The notes below the pieces were generated by a model, which saw only the letters and a list, made by a program, of their open reading frames with translations, was not told where the DNA came from and made no database searches. DNA of 27,868 nucleotides from Armatimonadota bacterium (GTDB lineage: Bacteria; Sysuimicrobiota; Sysuimicrobiia; Sysuimicrobiales; Kaftiobacteriaceae), in the NCBI GenBank assembly GCA_020028535.1, contig JAIBHM010000005.1, positions 1 to 27,868 of the forward strand. The letters run 5' to 3'. How positions within the stretch are numbered: the stretch's first letter is position 1; each line of letters opens with the position of its first letter. Below, one piece after another: positions 6,036 to 13,563 of this stretch. The position numbers were made by a program, and so were the translations under genes.

Positions 6036-6569
6036 CTCTCCACTCTTCAGGGCATAGAGCCGCGCGGACAGCACCGGCGCCAGCGCAGCGATCAGGACCT
6101 GTTCCAGCGCCGCCTGGCGCTCAAGCAATCCGTTGGTGAGCAATCCGATGGCGCCGAGCGCTTCATGGGCCTCGGGCTCGTCCAGATACGCGTCCACGAT
6201 TGCGCCGAGCTCTTCTCCCCCAAGCGCCCGAGCAGCCATCCACTCGGGCAGCGGGAAGCGGATCCCCGACGCGAGGCTCTCACGGCCGCCCCGTTCGACC
6301 ACAGCAGCCCATGCGCAGATCCACGTCCCATAGGCATCCTGGAAGACTCCACCCTCGATCCCCATGCCGAGATCCGCATCGACGAGCCGCTGCGCCTCGC
6401 GCGCCCGGCGCCTGGCGCCGCGAACGGCGTCCTCCTGGGTCGTCGGCTGCGCCGCCACACCGGATTGGACCTGGACGCCTTCCACCGCCGCACCGGGAAA
6501 CGCGCGCCCGCAGACGGCCCGCGCCGCCCGCAATTTCGACTCACTGGTGCTGCCGACCGCGATGCGCAT
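6015..6569 (-). CDS. yjjX: YjjX-family inosine/xanthosine triphosphatase (non-canonical purine NTP phosphatase)
   Basis: The product has 184 residues and starts MRIAVGSTSESKLRAARAV, the nucleotide-binding loop of the YjjX/HAM1-like fold. QPTTQEDAVRGARRRA follows, then the catalytic-region motif DLGMGIEGGVF. A central segment (WICAWAAVVERGGRESLASG) and a C-terminal helix ending LLTNGLLERQAALEQVLIAAL also match the family. These enzymes hydrolyse ITP/XTP, and in some reports oxidised nucleotides, to keep damaged purines out of RNA and DNA. The start is ATG 6569 with no Shine-Dalgarno and a -10 box only 8 nt away, so the mRNA is probably leaderless. The gene is divergent from lgt. Its last codons lie inside the terminator of the convergent microprotein unit. 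Confidence 0.85.
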   Translation of the reverse strand: MRIAVGSTSESKLRAARAVCGRAFPGAAVEGVQVQSGVAAQPTTQEDAVRGARRRAREAQRLVDADLGMGIEGGVFQDAYGTWICAWAAVVERGGRESLASGIRFPLPEWMAARALGGEELGAIVDAYLDEPEAHEALGAIGLLTNGLLERQAALEQVLIAALAPVLSARLYALKSGEKNTRGG

Positions 6570-6576
6570 AGGTTCA

Positions 6577-6585
6577 TGTTATACT
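6577..6585 (+). promoter_or_regulatory. Extended -10 promoter of lgt (leaderless)
   Basis: TGT-TATACT is an extended -10 element (TGnTATAAT type) ending 10 nt before the lgt ATG at 6596. Transcription would start at about 6591-6593, leaving at most a few leader bases and no room for a Shine-Dalgarno, and none is visible. No convincing -35 lies upstream, as expected of extended -10 promoters. Confidence 0.6.
6578..6583 (-). promoter_or_regulatory. -10 element of yjjX (leaderless), overlapping the lgt promoter
   Basis: On the minus strand TATAAC at 6583-6578 is followed after 8 nt by the yjjX ATG (6569). The start of transcription would fall at or next to the ATG. It shares the central TATA with the lgt -10 element on the other strand, so the two promoters overlap and should exclude each other. 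Confidence 0.5.
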
Positions 6586-6595
6586 AACGCGCGCC

Positions 6596-7345
6596 ATGGA
6601 TCCCATCCTCTTCCGATGGGGGCCTCTCGTCATCCGATGGTACGGCGTGATGATGGCGCTCACGATCCTGGCCGCCCTGTGGGCCGCGTATCGCCTCAGT
6701 CCCCGCTTCGGAATCCGGCCTGCCCTCATCGATCGTCTCGCCGTGCTGACCATCGTCCTCGCATTCATCGGCGCGCGCGCAGGCTACATCATCTCCCACC
6801 CCGCGGAGTTCACGAATCCCGTCGAGATGCTGCGGCTGGACCACGGCGGACTCACCTCCCACGGTGCGATCGCCGGCGGGCTGGTGGCGCTGTGGATCGC
6901 CTCACGCCGGGAGCGCGTCCCCTTCTGGGATCTCGCGGACGCGGTGATATGGGTGGTGCCGATCGGCAACATCTTCGTGCGGTTCGGCAACTTCATGAAT
7001 GGAGAACTCTACGGCGACCCGACCTCGCTGCCGTGGGCGGTGAGATTCCCGGGCGTCCCGGAGCCACGACACCCGCTGCAGATCTACGAAATGATCCTGG
7101 CGGTGGGGATCCTAGCAGTGGCCTTGAGCATTTCTCGACGCCGCGCCTTCTCGGGGCAAGTGTTTTGGACGGTGATCGTGCTCACGTCGATCGGCCGCAT
7201 CGTACTCGATCTCCTCCGCAGTGAAGACCGAATCTGGTGGGTCATCACCTATGGCCAGATCCCGGCGGTGGCGCTGATCCTGATCGGCACCTGGTTCTTG
7301 ACCAGGCGTCGTGTGGTACGAGCAAAGGACGTTAGGGGAACATAA
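6596..7345 (+). CDS. lgt: Prolipoprotein diacylglyceryl transferase Lgt
   Basis: The product has 249 residues, a multi-pass inner-membrane enzyme. It transfers diacylglyceryl from phosphatidylglycerol to the lipobox cysteine of prelipoproteins. Family motifs visible are IRWYGVMMAL in the first helix, the GARAGYIISHP segment with the conserved Arg, GGLTSHGAIAGGLVAL containing the essential HGAI, and the signature VPIGNIFVRFGNFMNGELYG followed by HPLQIYEMIL. A C-terminal helix and basic tail (TRRRVVRAKD) complete a normal-length protein. The ATG at 6596 is 4 nt or less from the predicted transcription start. The TAA stop lies within the first of two tandem GGGAACATAA repeats that lead into a hairpin. 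Confidence 0.95.
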   Translation: MDPILFRWGPLVIRWYGVMMALTILAALWAAYRLSPRFGIRPALIDRLAVLTIVLAFIGARAGYIISHPAEFTNPVEMLRLDHGGLTSHGAIAGGLVALWIASRRERVPFWDLADAVIWVVPIGNIFVRFGNFMNGELYGDPTSLPWAVRFPGVPEPRHPLQIYEMILAVGILAVALSISRRRAFSGQVFWTVIVLTSIGRIVLDLLRSEDRIWWVITYGQIPAVALILIGTWFLTRRRVVRAKDVRGT

Positions 7346-7385
7346 GGGAACATAAGGGACACCCCGGTAGGTCCCTTATGTTCCC
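7346..7385 (+). terminator. 15-bp perfect hairpin after lgt
   Basis: The segment 7346-7360 (GGGAACATAAGGGAC) pairs perfectly with 7371-7385 around a 10-nt loop (7361-7370). The left arm is the second of two tandem GGGAACATAA copies (7336-7345 and 7346-7355); the first contains the lgt stop codon. No T-run follows, so it may be a terminator that does not depend on a U-tract, an RNA-stability element or a protein-binding site. Confidence 0.6.
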
Positions 7386-7386
7386 T

Positions 7387-7408
7387 CAACTCGGTCCGGA
7401 CCCAGTTG
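7387..7408. repeat. 22-bp near-palindrome, copy 1
   Basis: The site has arms CAACT and AGTTG around the core GGTCCGGACC; 20 of 22 positions are self-complementary. An identical 22-nt copy lies exactly 160 nt downstream at 7547-7568. It could be a paired operator or the ends of a small repeat element. Confidence 0.55.
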
Positions 7409-7468
7409 ATGTCGCAAGCCGATGATGACCCAATTGGGTTGTTGCATCCAGCCGCGTAACCAGCTCTC

Positions 7469-7780
7469 GTGGGCCAGGTGCGTGCGGCCTACTCGGGCTC
7501 GACCACGCCGCCGCCGCGAATTCGTTCAGGCTGGGAAACCTCGCAGCAACTCGGTCCGGACCCAGTTGTCTTCATCGATTTCTTCTCTGGAGTCTTCACC
7601 TCCACTGAGGGAACGGTCATCGGCCGGCGTGTTACGACTGGAGGGATGTACTGGTTGGACCTGCGCTACAGCCACTCCCCGGCCAGCTACGCCGAAGTAG
7701 GGTGGTGGAGCTGGGGGATTCAACTCAGAAGGCAAGTTGACTTCGCCGCCACATCTGGTTGGGACCTGGGGCCTACCTGA
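7469..7780 (+). CDS. Doubtful orphan ORF in the lgt / Rieske spacer
   Basis: A 103-codon frame starts with GTG and lacks a visible ribosome binding site. Its C-terminal half (from about residue 45) is rich in Trp, Tyr, Gly and Ser, for example GGMYWLDLRYSHSP and AEVGWWSWGIQLRR, and looks more protein-like than a random shadow frame. The N-terminal part is low quality and includes one copy of the 22-bp palindrome. I do not recognise it. It may be the remnant of a secreted or surface beta-rich protein, or chance. Confidence 0.2.
   Translation: MGQVRAAYSGSTTPPPRIRSGWETSQQLGPDPVVFIDFFSGVFTSTEGTVIGRRVTTGGMYWLDLRYSHSPASYAEVGWWSWGIQLRRQVDFAATSGWDLGPT
7547..7568. repeat. 22-bp near-palindrome, copy 2
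   Basis: Identical in all 22 positions to the site at 7387-7408, while the flanking bases differ. The identity is therefore confined to the palindrome, suggesting a functional binding site or mobile repeat rather than a longer duplication. Confidence 0.55.
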
Positions 7781-7885
7781 CGGTCGGGATGAGGTTCTAA
7801 GGTCGTTCAATTCGTCGGGCGATTATAGGCATCCATGACCCCCACAGCCACACGCCGTGATGGTTCATCGCGCGCTCCTGTGGAC

Positions 7886-8200
7886 TCACGTACCCGGCAT
7901 TTCCACCATAACCTCATTGTTCTTCACGGACACGCGTAAGGCAGCGACCGGCCGGCGCGCCGGCGGCCCCACGACCGCCCCGGTCGTGATGTCGAACTTG
8001 CTGCCGTGCCATGGGCAGGTCACGACGTTCCCAGCGACGTCGCCTTCGCCGAGCGGCCCGCCCACATGCGTACATTTGTTGTCCAGCGCGTAGAAGGTTC
8101 CGTTGAGGTTGAAGAGGGCGAGGGTCCTGCCCGCGGCCTCGACCACCATCCCCGTCCCCGGCGCGATATCTCCTACCGCGGCAACCTTGACGACCGGCAC
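7886..8200 (-). CDS. Rieske-type [2Fe-2S] ferredoxin
   Basis: The product has 104 residues with the Rieske signature C-T-H-x16-C-P-W-H: KCTHVGGPLGEGD then CPWHGSKFD. Two Cys and two His bind the cluster. The disulfide-forming extra cysteines of cytochrome bc1 Rieske proteins are absent and there is no membrane anchor, so this is a small soluble ferredoxin of the dioxygenase or NirD-like type. It would carry electrons in the cytoplasm. The GTG start at 8200 is preceded by a purine-rich GGCGGAGG. It lies 15 nt after the unknown small gene downstream of nuoN, on the same strand, so it is probably the last gene of the nuo transcript. Its redox partner is not identifiable. Confidence 0.9.
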   Translation of the reverse strand: MPVVKVAAVGDIAPGTGMVVEAAGRTLALFNLNGTFYALDNKCTHVGGPLGEGDVAGNVVTCPWHGSKFDITTGAVVGPPARRPVAALRVSVKNNEVMVEMPGT

Positions 8201-8215
8201 GGCTGTCGCCTCCGC

Positions 8216-8461
8216 CTACGTCTTGCGCTTTCCCGACGCCGTGACCTTGCCCTGCAAGGCCTTGACCGCTACGGCGTAGCCGGTCAGCAGCCCGTGATAG
8301 AAGCCGCGAAAGTCTGGAGCACTGACCTCGCCGTACTGCCTGTGGGCTCGATCTGTGGCCAGAACCATCCGCCGCCAGGCTGGGTTGTCCTTGGCGCGAA
8401 CGAGAATCTTGGCGACCAGTATTTCAACCGCCTCAGGTTGCGCCACCGTGAGCCGTCGCAT
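8216..8461 (-). CDS. Small protein of unknown function between nuoN and the Rieske gene
   Basis: The product has 81 residues and begins MRRLTVAQPEAVEILVAKIL. It is predicted soluble, mostly helical and basic, with clustered aromatic residues (WRRMVLATDRAHRQYG, then FRGFYHGLLTGYAVAVKALQ) and a Lys/Arg-rich tail; there are no cysteines. I chose the ATG at 8461 because GGAGGAGG lies 7-10 nt upstream; GTG at 8470 would sit inside that site. It starts 36 nt after nuoN ends and stops 15 nt before the Rieske gene, so it is in the same operon. The strong ribosome binding site supports a real gene. I do not recognise the family. Confidence 0.7.
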   Translation of the reverse strand: MRRLTVAQPEAVEILVAKILVRAKDNPAWRRMVLATDRAHRQYGEVSAPDFRGFYHGLLTGYAVAVKALQGKVTASGKRKT

Positions 8462-8497
8462 CCCTACCACCTCCTCCCTAAAGCTCTTTTGGCGGAT

Positions 8498-9931
8498 CTA
8501 CCTGAGCGCCTGCCCCAGCTGTTGAACGAAGGCCGTCACGGGCGCCGGGAAGACGCCGAGGGCCAGCACCCCGATCACCGCCACCGCGAGCGCGGCGGCC
8601 ACCCAGCGTCCACCCGCAAAGCTCACGTCGCCCTGCGGCTCGCCGGTGAACATGGTGTACGCGACGCGCAGATAGAAATACGCGGACACCACTGACGCGA
8701 GCACGCCGAGGACGGCGAGGGCCGTCTGACCGGCGTCGAGGGCGGCGGCGAAGACGTAGAACTTCGCAATGAATCCGGCCGTCGGCGGTAGTCCCGCCAG
8801 CGAGACCATGCACACCGCCATCGCGGCCGCCAGGGATGGCGACCGCGAGGCAAGACCCGTCAGATCGGTGATCTGATCCGCTTCCTCGCCGCGACGCTCC
8901 AGCATGAGCAGGACCGCGAATGCACCCAGCGTCATGAAGGTGTACGCGAACAGGTAGAAGGCCACGCCCCACGCGCCCTGCCGGGTCCCCGCCGCCACGC
9001 CGATCATCATGAACCCGGTGTGGGCGATGCTCGAGTAGGCGAGCAGCCGCTTCAGGTTGGTCTGCAGGAGCGCGGCGAAATTGCCCAGGACCATCGTCAG
9101 GATGCTGAGGAGCGCCAGGGCCCCGGCCCACTGCGCGGTTTGTGCACCCAGCGTCCCAGGGAAGACGCGCAGCAGCGCGGCGAACGCGCCGACCTTCGCG
9201 ATCACGGACATGTAGGCGGTGACCGGCAGCGGCGCCCCCTCGTACACATCGGGGGCCCAGGCGTGGAACGGCACGACGGCCGCCTTGAACGCCAGCCCGA
9301 TCAGGAGCAGGCCGATCCCGATGCGGAGCATGATCGAATCCGACGCCGCCACGGCGCCGAGCCGCACGAGGCTCGTCGACCCCGTGACGCCGTAGATGAG
9401 CGCGATCCCGTAGAGGAAGAACACGGAGCTGAACGCGCCGAGCAGGAAATACTTCATCCCCGCTTCCTGCGAACGCAGGTCGTCCCGCGCATACGCCGCC
9501 AGGACGTACAGGGGAATGGAGAGCGTCTCCAAACCGAGGAAGATCATGATTAGATCAGATCCGGCCGCCATGACCATCGTGCCGAGCGCCGCAACGAGTA
9601 CGAGCGCATAGAATTCGCCGGCCTCCAGGCGCGTTCGTTCGACGTAGTCGCCCGAGAGCCACACCGCCATGACGGCGCCCCCCAGCGCGATCGTCTGCAG
9701 CACCAGCGCCGCGGCGTCGCGGCTGTACATCCCGCCGAACAGCGCCCGCGCATCCGCCCCCAGCGCCAGCGTCTCCGACAGGGCTGCGATGAGCGCCAGG
9801 GTGGTCGCCCAGCGCAGCGGCGATTGGCGATCCTGCACCATGAAGGTCCCCCATACCATGATCACGAGTGCCGCTCCTGCGACGATGAGCTCGGGCCACA
9901 ACGCGCGGAGGTCCGCAACCGACGGTGTCAC
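8498..9931 (-). CDS. nuoN: NADH-quinone oxidoreductase subunit N (complex I)
   Basis: The product has 477 residues with about 14 hydrophobic helices, an antiporter-like proton-pumping subunit of complex I. The key charged residues are present: Glu in IMIFLGLETLSIPLYVLAAY (helix 5) and Lys in GLAFKAAVVPFHAWAPDVYE (helix 7), with the discontinuous-helix sequence GAPLPVTAYMSVIAKVGAFA. It forms the proximal pump next to NuoK/J in the membrane arm. The GTG start at 9931 overlaps the nuoM TGA (GTGA). It is the last nuo gene; an unknown small gene and a Rieske gene follow. Confidence 0.96.
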   Translation of the reverse strand: MTPSVADLRALWPELIVAGAALVIMVWGTFMVQDRQSPLRWATTLALIAALSETLALGADARALFGGMYSRDAAALVLQTIALGGAVMAVWLSGDYVERTRLEAGEFYALVLVAALGTMVMAAGSDLIMIFLGLETLSIPLYVLAAYARDDLRSQEAGMKYFLLGAFSSVFFLYGIALIYGVTGSTSLVRLGAVAASDSIMLRIGIGLLLIGLAFKAAVVPFHAWAPDVYEGAPLPVTAYMSVIAKVGAFAALLRVFPGTLGAQTAQWAGALALLSILTMVLGNFAALLQTNLKRLLAYSSIAHTGFMMIGVAAGTRQGAWGVAFYLFAYTFMTLGAFAVLLMLERRGEEADQITDLTGLASRSPSLAAAMAVCMVSLAGLPPTAGFIAKFYVFAAALDAGQTALAVLGVLASVVSAYFYLRVAYTMFTGEPQGDVSFAGGRWVAAALAVAVIGVLALGVFPAPVTAFVQQLGQALR

Positions 9932-11412
9932 CGTCTGGCCTCTACTCGCTCGAGAAGGGCTCTCACCGAAGCCTCACTGCGCTGGAGCAGCGGCGCGGGA
10001 TACAGGCCGATCCCGAAGATCAGCAGAATCAGCGGGACGAAGATCAGGAGCTCCCGCGAGGTGATCTCCACCACGCGCGGCCGGGCGGCGACGACAACCG
10101 GCCCGTGCATCACCCGCTGGTACATCCACAGCAGGTACACCGCTGAGAGAATGACCCCTCCGACCGCGAACACCACGTAGATCGGAGCAACCCGGAACGC
10201 ACCGAGCAGAATGAGAAATTCACCGACGAAGCCGTTGGTGCCGGGCAGCGCCATCGACGACAGCATGATGATCGTTGCCACGACGGCAAAGCGGGGCATC
10301 AGCGCGGCGACGCCTCCGTAGTCGGCCATGAGCCGCGAATGGGTGCGATCGTAGAGCACGCCGACGAGCAGGAACAGGCCGCCGGTGCTGATCCCGTGGT
10401 TGACCATCTGCAGCAGGCTGCCCTGCAGCGCTTCCACCGTGAGCGCGAACGCCCCGAGGGTGACGAAGCCGAGGTGGCTGACGCTGCTCATCGCCACCAG
10501 CCGCTTCATGTCGGACTGCGCCCACGACACCGCGCCACCGTAGAGGATGCCGATGACCGCGAGGATCGCGAACAGCGGCGCGAACTGACGCGTGGCCTCG
10601 GGGAACAGCGGGAGCAGGAACCGGAGGAAGCCGTAGGTGCCCATTTTCAGAAGCACGGCGGCCAGGACGACGCTGCCGGCCGTGGGCGCCTCGGTGTGCG
10701 CGTCAGGCAGCCAGGTGTGCAGCGGCCACACCGGCACTTTGATCGCAAACGCCAGCGCAAACGCCCCGAACAGCCAGGCCTGCAGGGGCATCGGCACGAC
10801 CACGTCTCGCAGCGCGAGAAGGTCGAAACTCCGCGCGCCCGCGGGCCCACTTTGCAGGTAGAGGCTGATGATTGCCACGAGCATGAGCGCGCTGCCGGCC
10901 ATCGTGTACAGGATGAACTTGAACGCCGCGTAGGCGCGCCGCGATCCGCCCCACAGGCCGATGATGAAGTACATCGGCACGAGCACGGCGTCCCAGAAGA
11001 CGTAAAAGAGGACCAGGTCCAGGCTTAGAAACGTCCCGAGGAGCGCGGTCTGGAGCACCAGCATGCTGACCGTGAACTCCTTGACGCGCTCGGTGACAGA
11101 TGTCCATGAGGAGAGGAGGGCCAGCGGCATAATGACGGCCGTGAGCAGCACGAGCGGCAGCGAGATGCCGTCGACGCCCACGTGGTACGAGATCCCGGCG
11201 GCGGGGACCCAGACGGCGCGCTCCTCGAACTGCATGCCCGCCGTTCCCGACGCAAACCGCAAGAACACCACCGCCGCGACGCCCAGGGCGGCAAGCGAGG
11301 CGGCCAACCCGGTCCAGCGAATGGCGTCACTGCGGCGGCGCCCGAGGAGCGCCACCACCACGGCTCCACATAGAGGAAGGAAGAGCAGGGCGCTCAGATA
11401 CGGGAATGTCAT
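9928..11412 (-). CDS. nuoM: NADH-quinone oxidoreductase subunit M (complex I)
   Basis: The product has 494 residues, an antiporter-like membrane subunit and the middle proton pump of complex I. The lysine helix reads AIKVPVWPLHTWLPDAHTE and is followed by APTAGSVVLAAVLLKMGTYG. The functionally central Glu of helix 5 (Glu144 in E. coli) appears as Asp141 here (FYVFWDAVLVPMYFIIG), a conservative but uncommon change. The ATG at 11412 was chosen because it overlaps the nuoL TGA (ATGA) and starts MTFPYLSALL; a start 15 nt upstream is possible. The stop overlaps the nuoN GTG. Confidence 0.96.
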   Translation of the reverse strand: MTFPYLSALLFLPLCGAVVVALLGRRRSDAIRWTGLAASLAALGVAAVVFLRFASGTAGMQFEERAVWVPAAGISYHVGVDGISLPLVLLTAVIMPLALLSSWTSVTERVKEFTVSMLVLQTALLGTFLSLDLVLFYVFWDAVLVPMYFIIGLWGGSRRAYAAFKFILYTMAGSALMLVAIISLYLQSGPAGARSFDLLALRDVVVPMPLQAWLFGAFALAFAIKVPVWPLHTWLPDAHTEAPTAGSVVLAAVLLKMGTYGFLRFLLPLFPEATRQFAPLFAILAVIGILYGGAVSWAQSDMKRLVAMSSVSHLGFVTLGAFALTVEALQGSLLQMVNHGISTGGLFLLVGVLYDRTHSRLMADYGGVAALMPRFAVVATIIMLSSMALPGTNGFVGEFLILLGAFRVAPIYVVFAVGGVILSAVYLLWMYQRVMHGPVVVAARPRVVEITSRELLIFVPLILLIFGIGLYPAPLLQRSEASVRALLERVEARR

Positions 11413-13253
11413 CGGAGCAGCCACCACCCGATCAAGAGCACCGTGCCCGCCAGGATCGCGGCCGCATAGTTCCGCACGTAGCCCGTCTGGAGCCGCCGCA
11501 GCGACGCGCCGGCTCGGACGGCGGCAAGACCTATGCCGTTGACCGCGCCGTCGATGACCCGCAACTCCACCGTCGTGGCGAGCACCCGCCCCACGCGTTT
11601 CGCATTACCCGCGATGACGCGGTCGTACAGCGGCTCGAGGTACCACTCCAGTTCGAGAAAGGTCCCGACACGGCCGAGATTGATCTGGCGCCTGCCGCGG
11701 TAGGCGAAGTAGCCGACCGCGATCCCGAGGAGCGCTACGGCGGGCGTGAGGAGCGCGAGCCACAGGGGCGCGGCGGCGCCCTCGTGGGCGGTGAGACCAA
11801 AGAACTCCTGGAGCCCCTGCACCATCGGCCGGCCGGCCGACTGCGCGCCAAGCGCTCCGCCGCCGATCGACAAGACCGCAAGGGCCGCCATCGGCCACCA
11901 CATCGACGGCGGTGCCTCATGTGGGGCGACGTGATGCGCGGAGGGGGGAGCGAACGTCATGATCGCCGCGCGCGTGATGTAGACAGCGGTCACCAGCGAG
12001 GTGAGCACCCCGGCCATCCACAGCAGCAGCACCGCTCCGCCGTCCGCGCGCAGGAACGCCTGCTCGAGAATCAGATCCTTGCTGAAGAACCCGGCGAACG
12101 GCGGGACGCCGGCCAGCGCCAGGGCGCCGATGAGGAAGCTCCACATCGTAAAGCGCAGCGGCCGGCCCAGGCCGCCGAGGCGGCGCATATCGATGGCGCC
12201 GTGCATCGCGTGCATGACACTGCCCGCCGCGAGGAACAGCAGCGCTTTGAAGAAGGCATGGGTGGTGAGGTGGAACATCCCGGCCGGCATCGCCGCCACA
12301 CCCATCGCCAGGAACATGTAGCCGAGCTGGCTGATCGTCGAGTAGGCGAGGACGCGCTTGAGATCCCACTGCACGAGCGCGATCGTGGCGGCGAAGAATG
12401 CGGTCGCCGCGCCGACTGCGGCCACCACCATCTGCGTCAGCTCCGCGCGCATGAATAGGGGGTGCAGCCGCGCGATCATGTACACACCGGCGGTGACCAT
12501 GGTGGCGGCGTGAATCAACGCGGAGACCGGCGTGGGTCCCTCCATCGCATCCGGCAGCCAGGTGTACAGAGGGAGCTGCGCGGACTTCCCCGTCGCCCCG
12601 ATGAAGAGCAGCAGGGTGATCGCGGTGAGGGCGGGCGGCGCGATGGATGCGGCCCTTTCGCCGATCCGACCGATGTCTAGGGTCCCGGCGGTGACGGCCA
12701 GCAGGATCATCCCGAGCAGGAAGCCCGCGTCGCCGATGCGGTTGACGACGAACGCCTTGCGGCCGGCTGAGGCGGCCCGATCCCGCTCGAACCAGAACCC
12801 GATGAGCAGGTACGAGCAGAGACCGACCAGTTCCCATCCCACGAAGAGCACAAGCAGCGAATCCCCCAGGACGAGCAGCAGCATCGAGGCCACAAAGAGG
12901 TTCAGGTACGAGAAGTACCGTGGGGCGGCGGGGTCTTCCGCCATATACCCGATCGAGTAGACGTGAATCAGGAAGCCGACACCGGTCACGACCAGAATCA
13001 TGGTCGAGGAAAGGCGGTCCAGGAGCAGCCCGGCGCGGACCACGAAGTCTCCGGCGGCGATCCACGTGTACAGCGGAACGACCCATGGCTCTGCCCTCTC
13101 AGGCTGCTGCACCGCGTTCAGCGCGATGAGAAACGAGAAGCCCACCGCGGCGCTGCCGACCACACCGACCATACGCCGGGGGAGATAGCCACCCAGCAGT
13201 CCATTCAGCAGCCAGCCGAGAAGTGGAAAGGCGATGATCAGAACCAGCGGCAC
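11409..13253 (-). CDS. nuoL: NADH-quinone oxidoreductase subunit L (complex I)
   Basis: The product has 614 residues, the distal antiporter-like subunit of complex I with the long lateral helix at its C-terminus. The helix 5 Glu is present in LFVGWELVGLCSYLLIGFW. The pump lysine segment is FIGATGKSAQLPLYTWLPD, then GPTPVSALIHAATMVTAGVY. The last 100 or so residues form the amphipathic lateral helix and an anchoring membrane helix (ILAGTVLLIGWWLLR). The GTG start at 13253 lies 4 nt after the nuoK stop with GAGG just upstream. The length is normal. Confidence 0.97.
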   Translation of the reverse strand: MPLVLIIAFPLLGWLLNGLLGGYLPRRMVGVVGSAAVGFSFLIALNAVQQPERAEPWVVPLYTWIAAGDFVVRAGLLLDRLSSTMILVVTGVGFLIHVYSIGYMAEDPAAPRYFSYLNLFVASMLLLVLGDSLLVLFVGWELVGLCSYLLIGFWFERDRAASAGRKAFVVNRIGDAGFLLGMILLAVTAGTLDIGRIGERAASIAPPALTAITLLLFIGATGKSAQLPLYTWLPDAMEGPTPVSALIHAATMVTAGVYMIARLHPLFMRAELTQMVVAAVGAATAFFAATIALVQWDLKRVLAYSTISQLGYMFLAMGVAAMPAGMFHLTTHAFFKALLFLAAGSVMHAMHGAIDMRRLGGLGRPLRFTMWSFLIGALALAGVPPFAGFFSKDLILEQAFLRADGGAVLLLWMAGVLTSLVTAVYITRAAIMTFAPPSAHHVAPHEAPPSMWWPMAALAVLSIGGGALGAQSAGRPMVQGLQEFFGLTAHEGAAAPLWLALLTPAVALLGIAVGYFAYRGRRQINLGRVGTFLELEWYLEPLYDRVIAGNAKRVGRVLATTVELRVIDGAVNGIGLAAVRAGASLRRLQTGYVRNYAAAILAGTVLLIGWWLLR

Positions 13254-13257
13254 GTGG

Positions 13258-13563
13258 CTATCCTCGAAGCAGATCCACGTCGTCGATGTCCATGGTGTCG
13301 CGCGTGCGGAAGATGGCGATGATGATGGAGAGGCCGACGACCACCTCCACCGCCGCGATCACCATGACGAAGAAGACCGTGACCTGCCCTTCCACCGTGC
13401 CGAACTGGCGGGCAAAGGCCACGAAGGTCAGGTTGACCGAGTTCAACATCAGCTCGATCGACATGAAGATGACCAGCGCGTTGCGGCGCACCAGCACGCC
13501 CACCACCCCCATGGTGAAGAGCAGGGCACTGAGGGCCAGGTAGTATGGAATGGGCACGCTCAT
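13258..13563 (-). CDS. nuoK: NADH-quinone oxidoreductase subunit K (complex I)
   Basis: The product has 101 residues and three membrane helices. Both membrane glutamates needed for proton transfer are there: the first in FMSIELMLNSVNLTFVAF and the second in VMVIAAVEVVVGLSIIIAI. It lies in the membrane arm between NuoJ and NuoN. The ATG start overlaps the nuoJ TGA (ATGA). Confidence 0.97.
   Translation of the reverse strand: MSVPIPYYLALSALLFTMGVVGVLVRRNALVIFMSIELMLNSVNLTFVAFARQFGTVEGQVTVFFVMVIAAVEVVVGLSIIIAIFRTRDTMDIDDVDLLRG

Larger units (their letters stand above)
7386..7885. other. Gene-poor spacer between lgt and the Rieske gene
   Basis: About 500 nt between the convergent lgt (plus) and Rieske (minus) genes. 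Besides the two 22-bp palindromes and one doubtful ORF, it has a short palindrome ACCCAATTGGGT near 7427-7440. I see no tRNA, no clear promoter and no convincing terminator for the nuo-Rieske operon entering from the right. Confidence 0.5.

Noticed and set aside
11406..12458. 350-codon plus-strand frame opposite nuoL
   Set aside because: It is antisense to a conserved complex I subunit, with highly charged low-complexity composition and no ribosome binding site.
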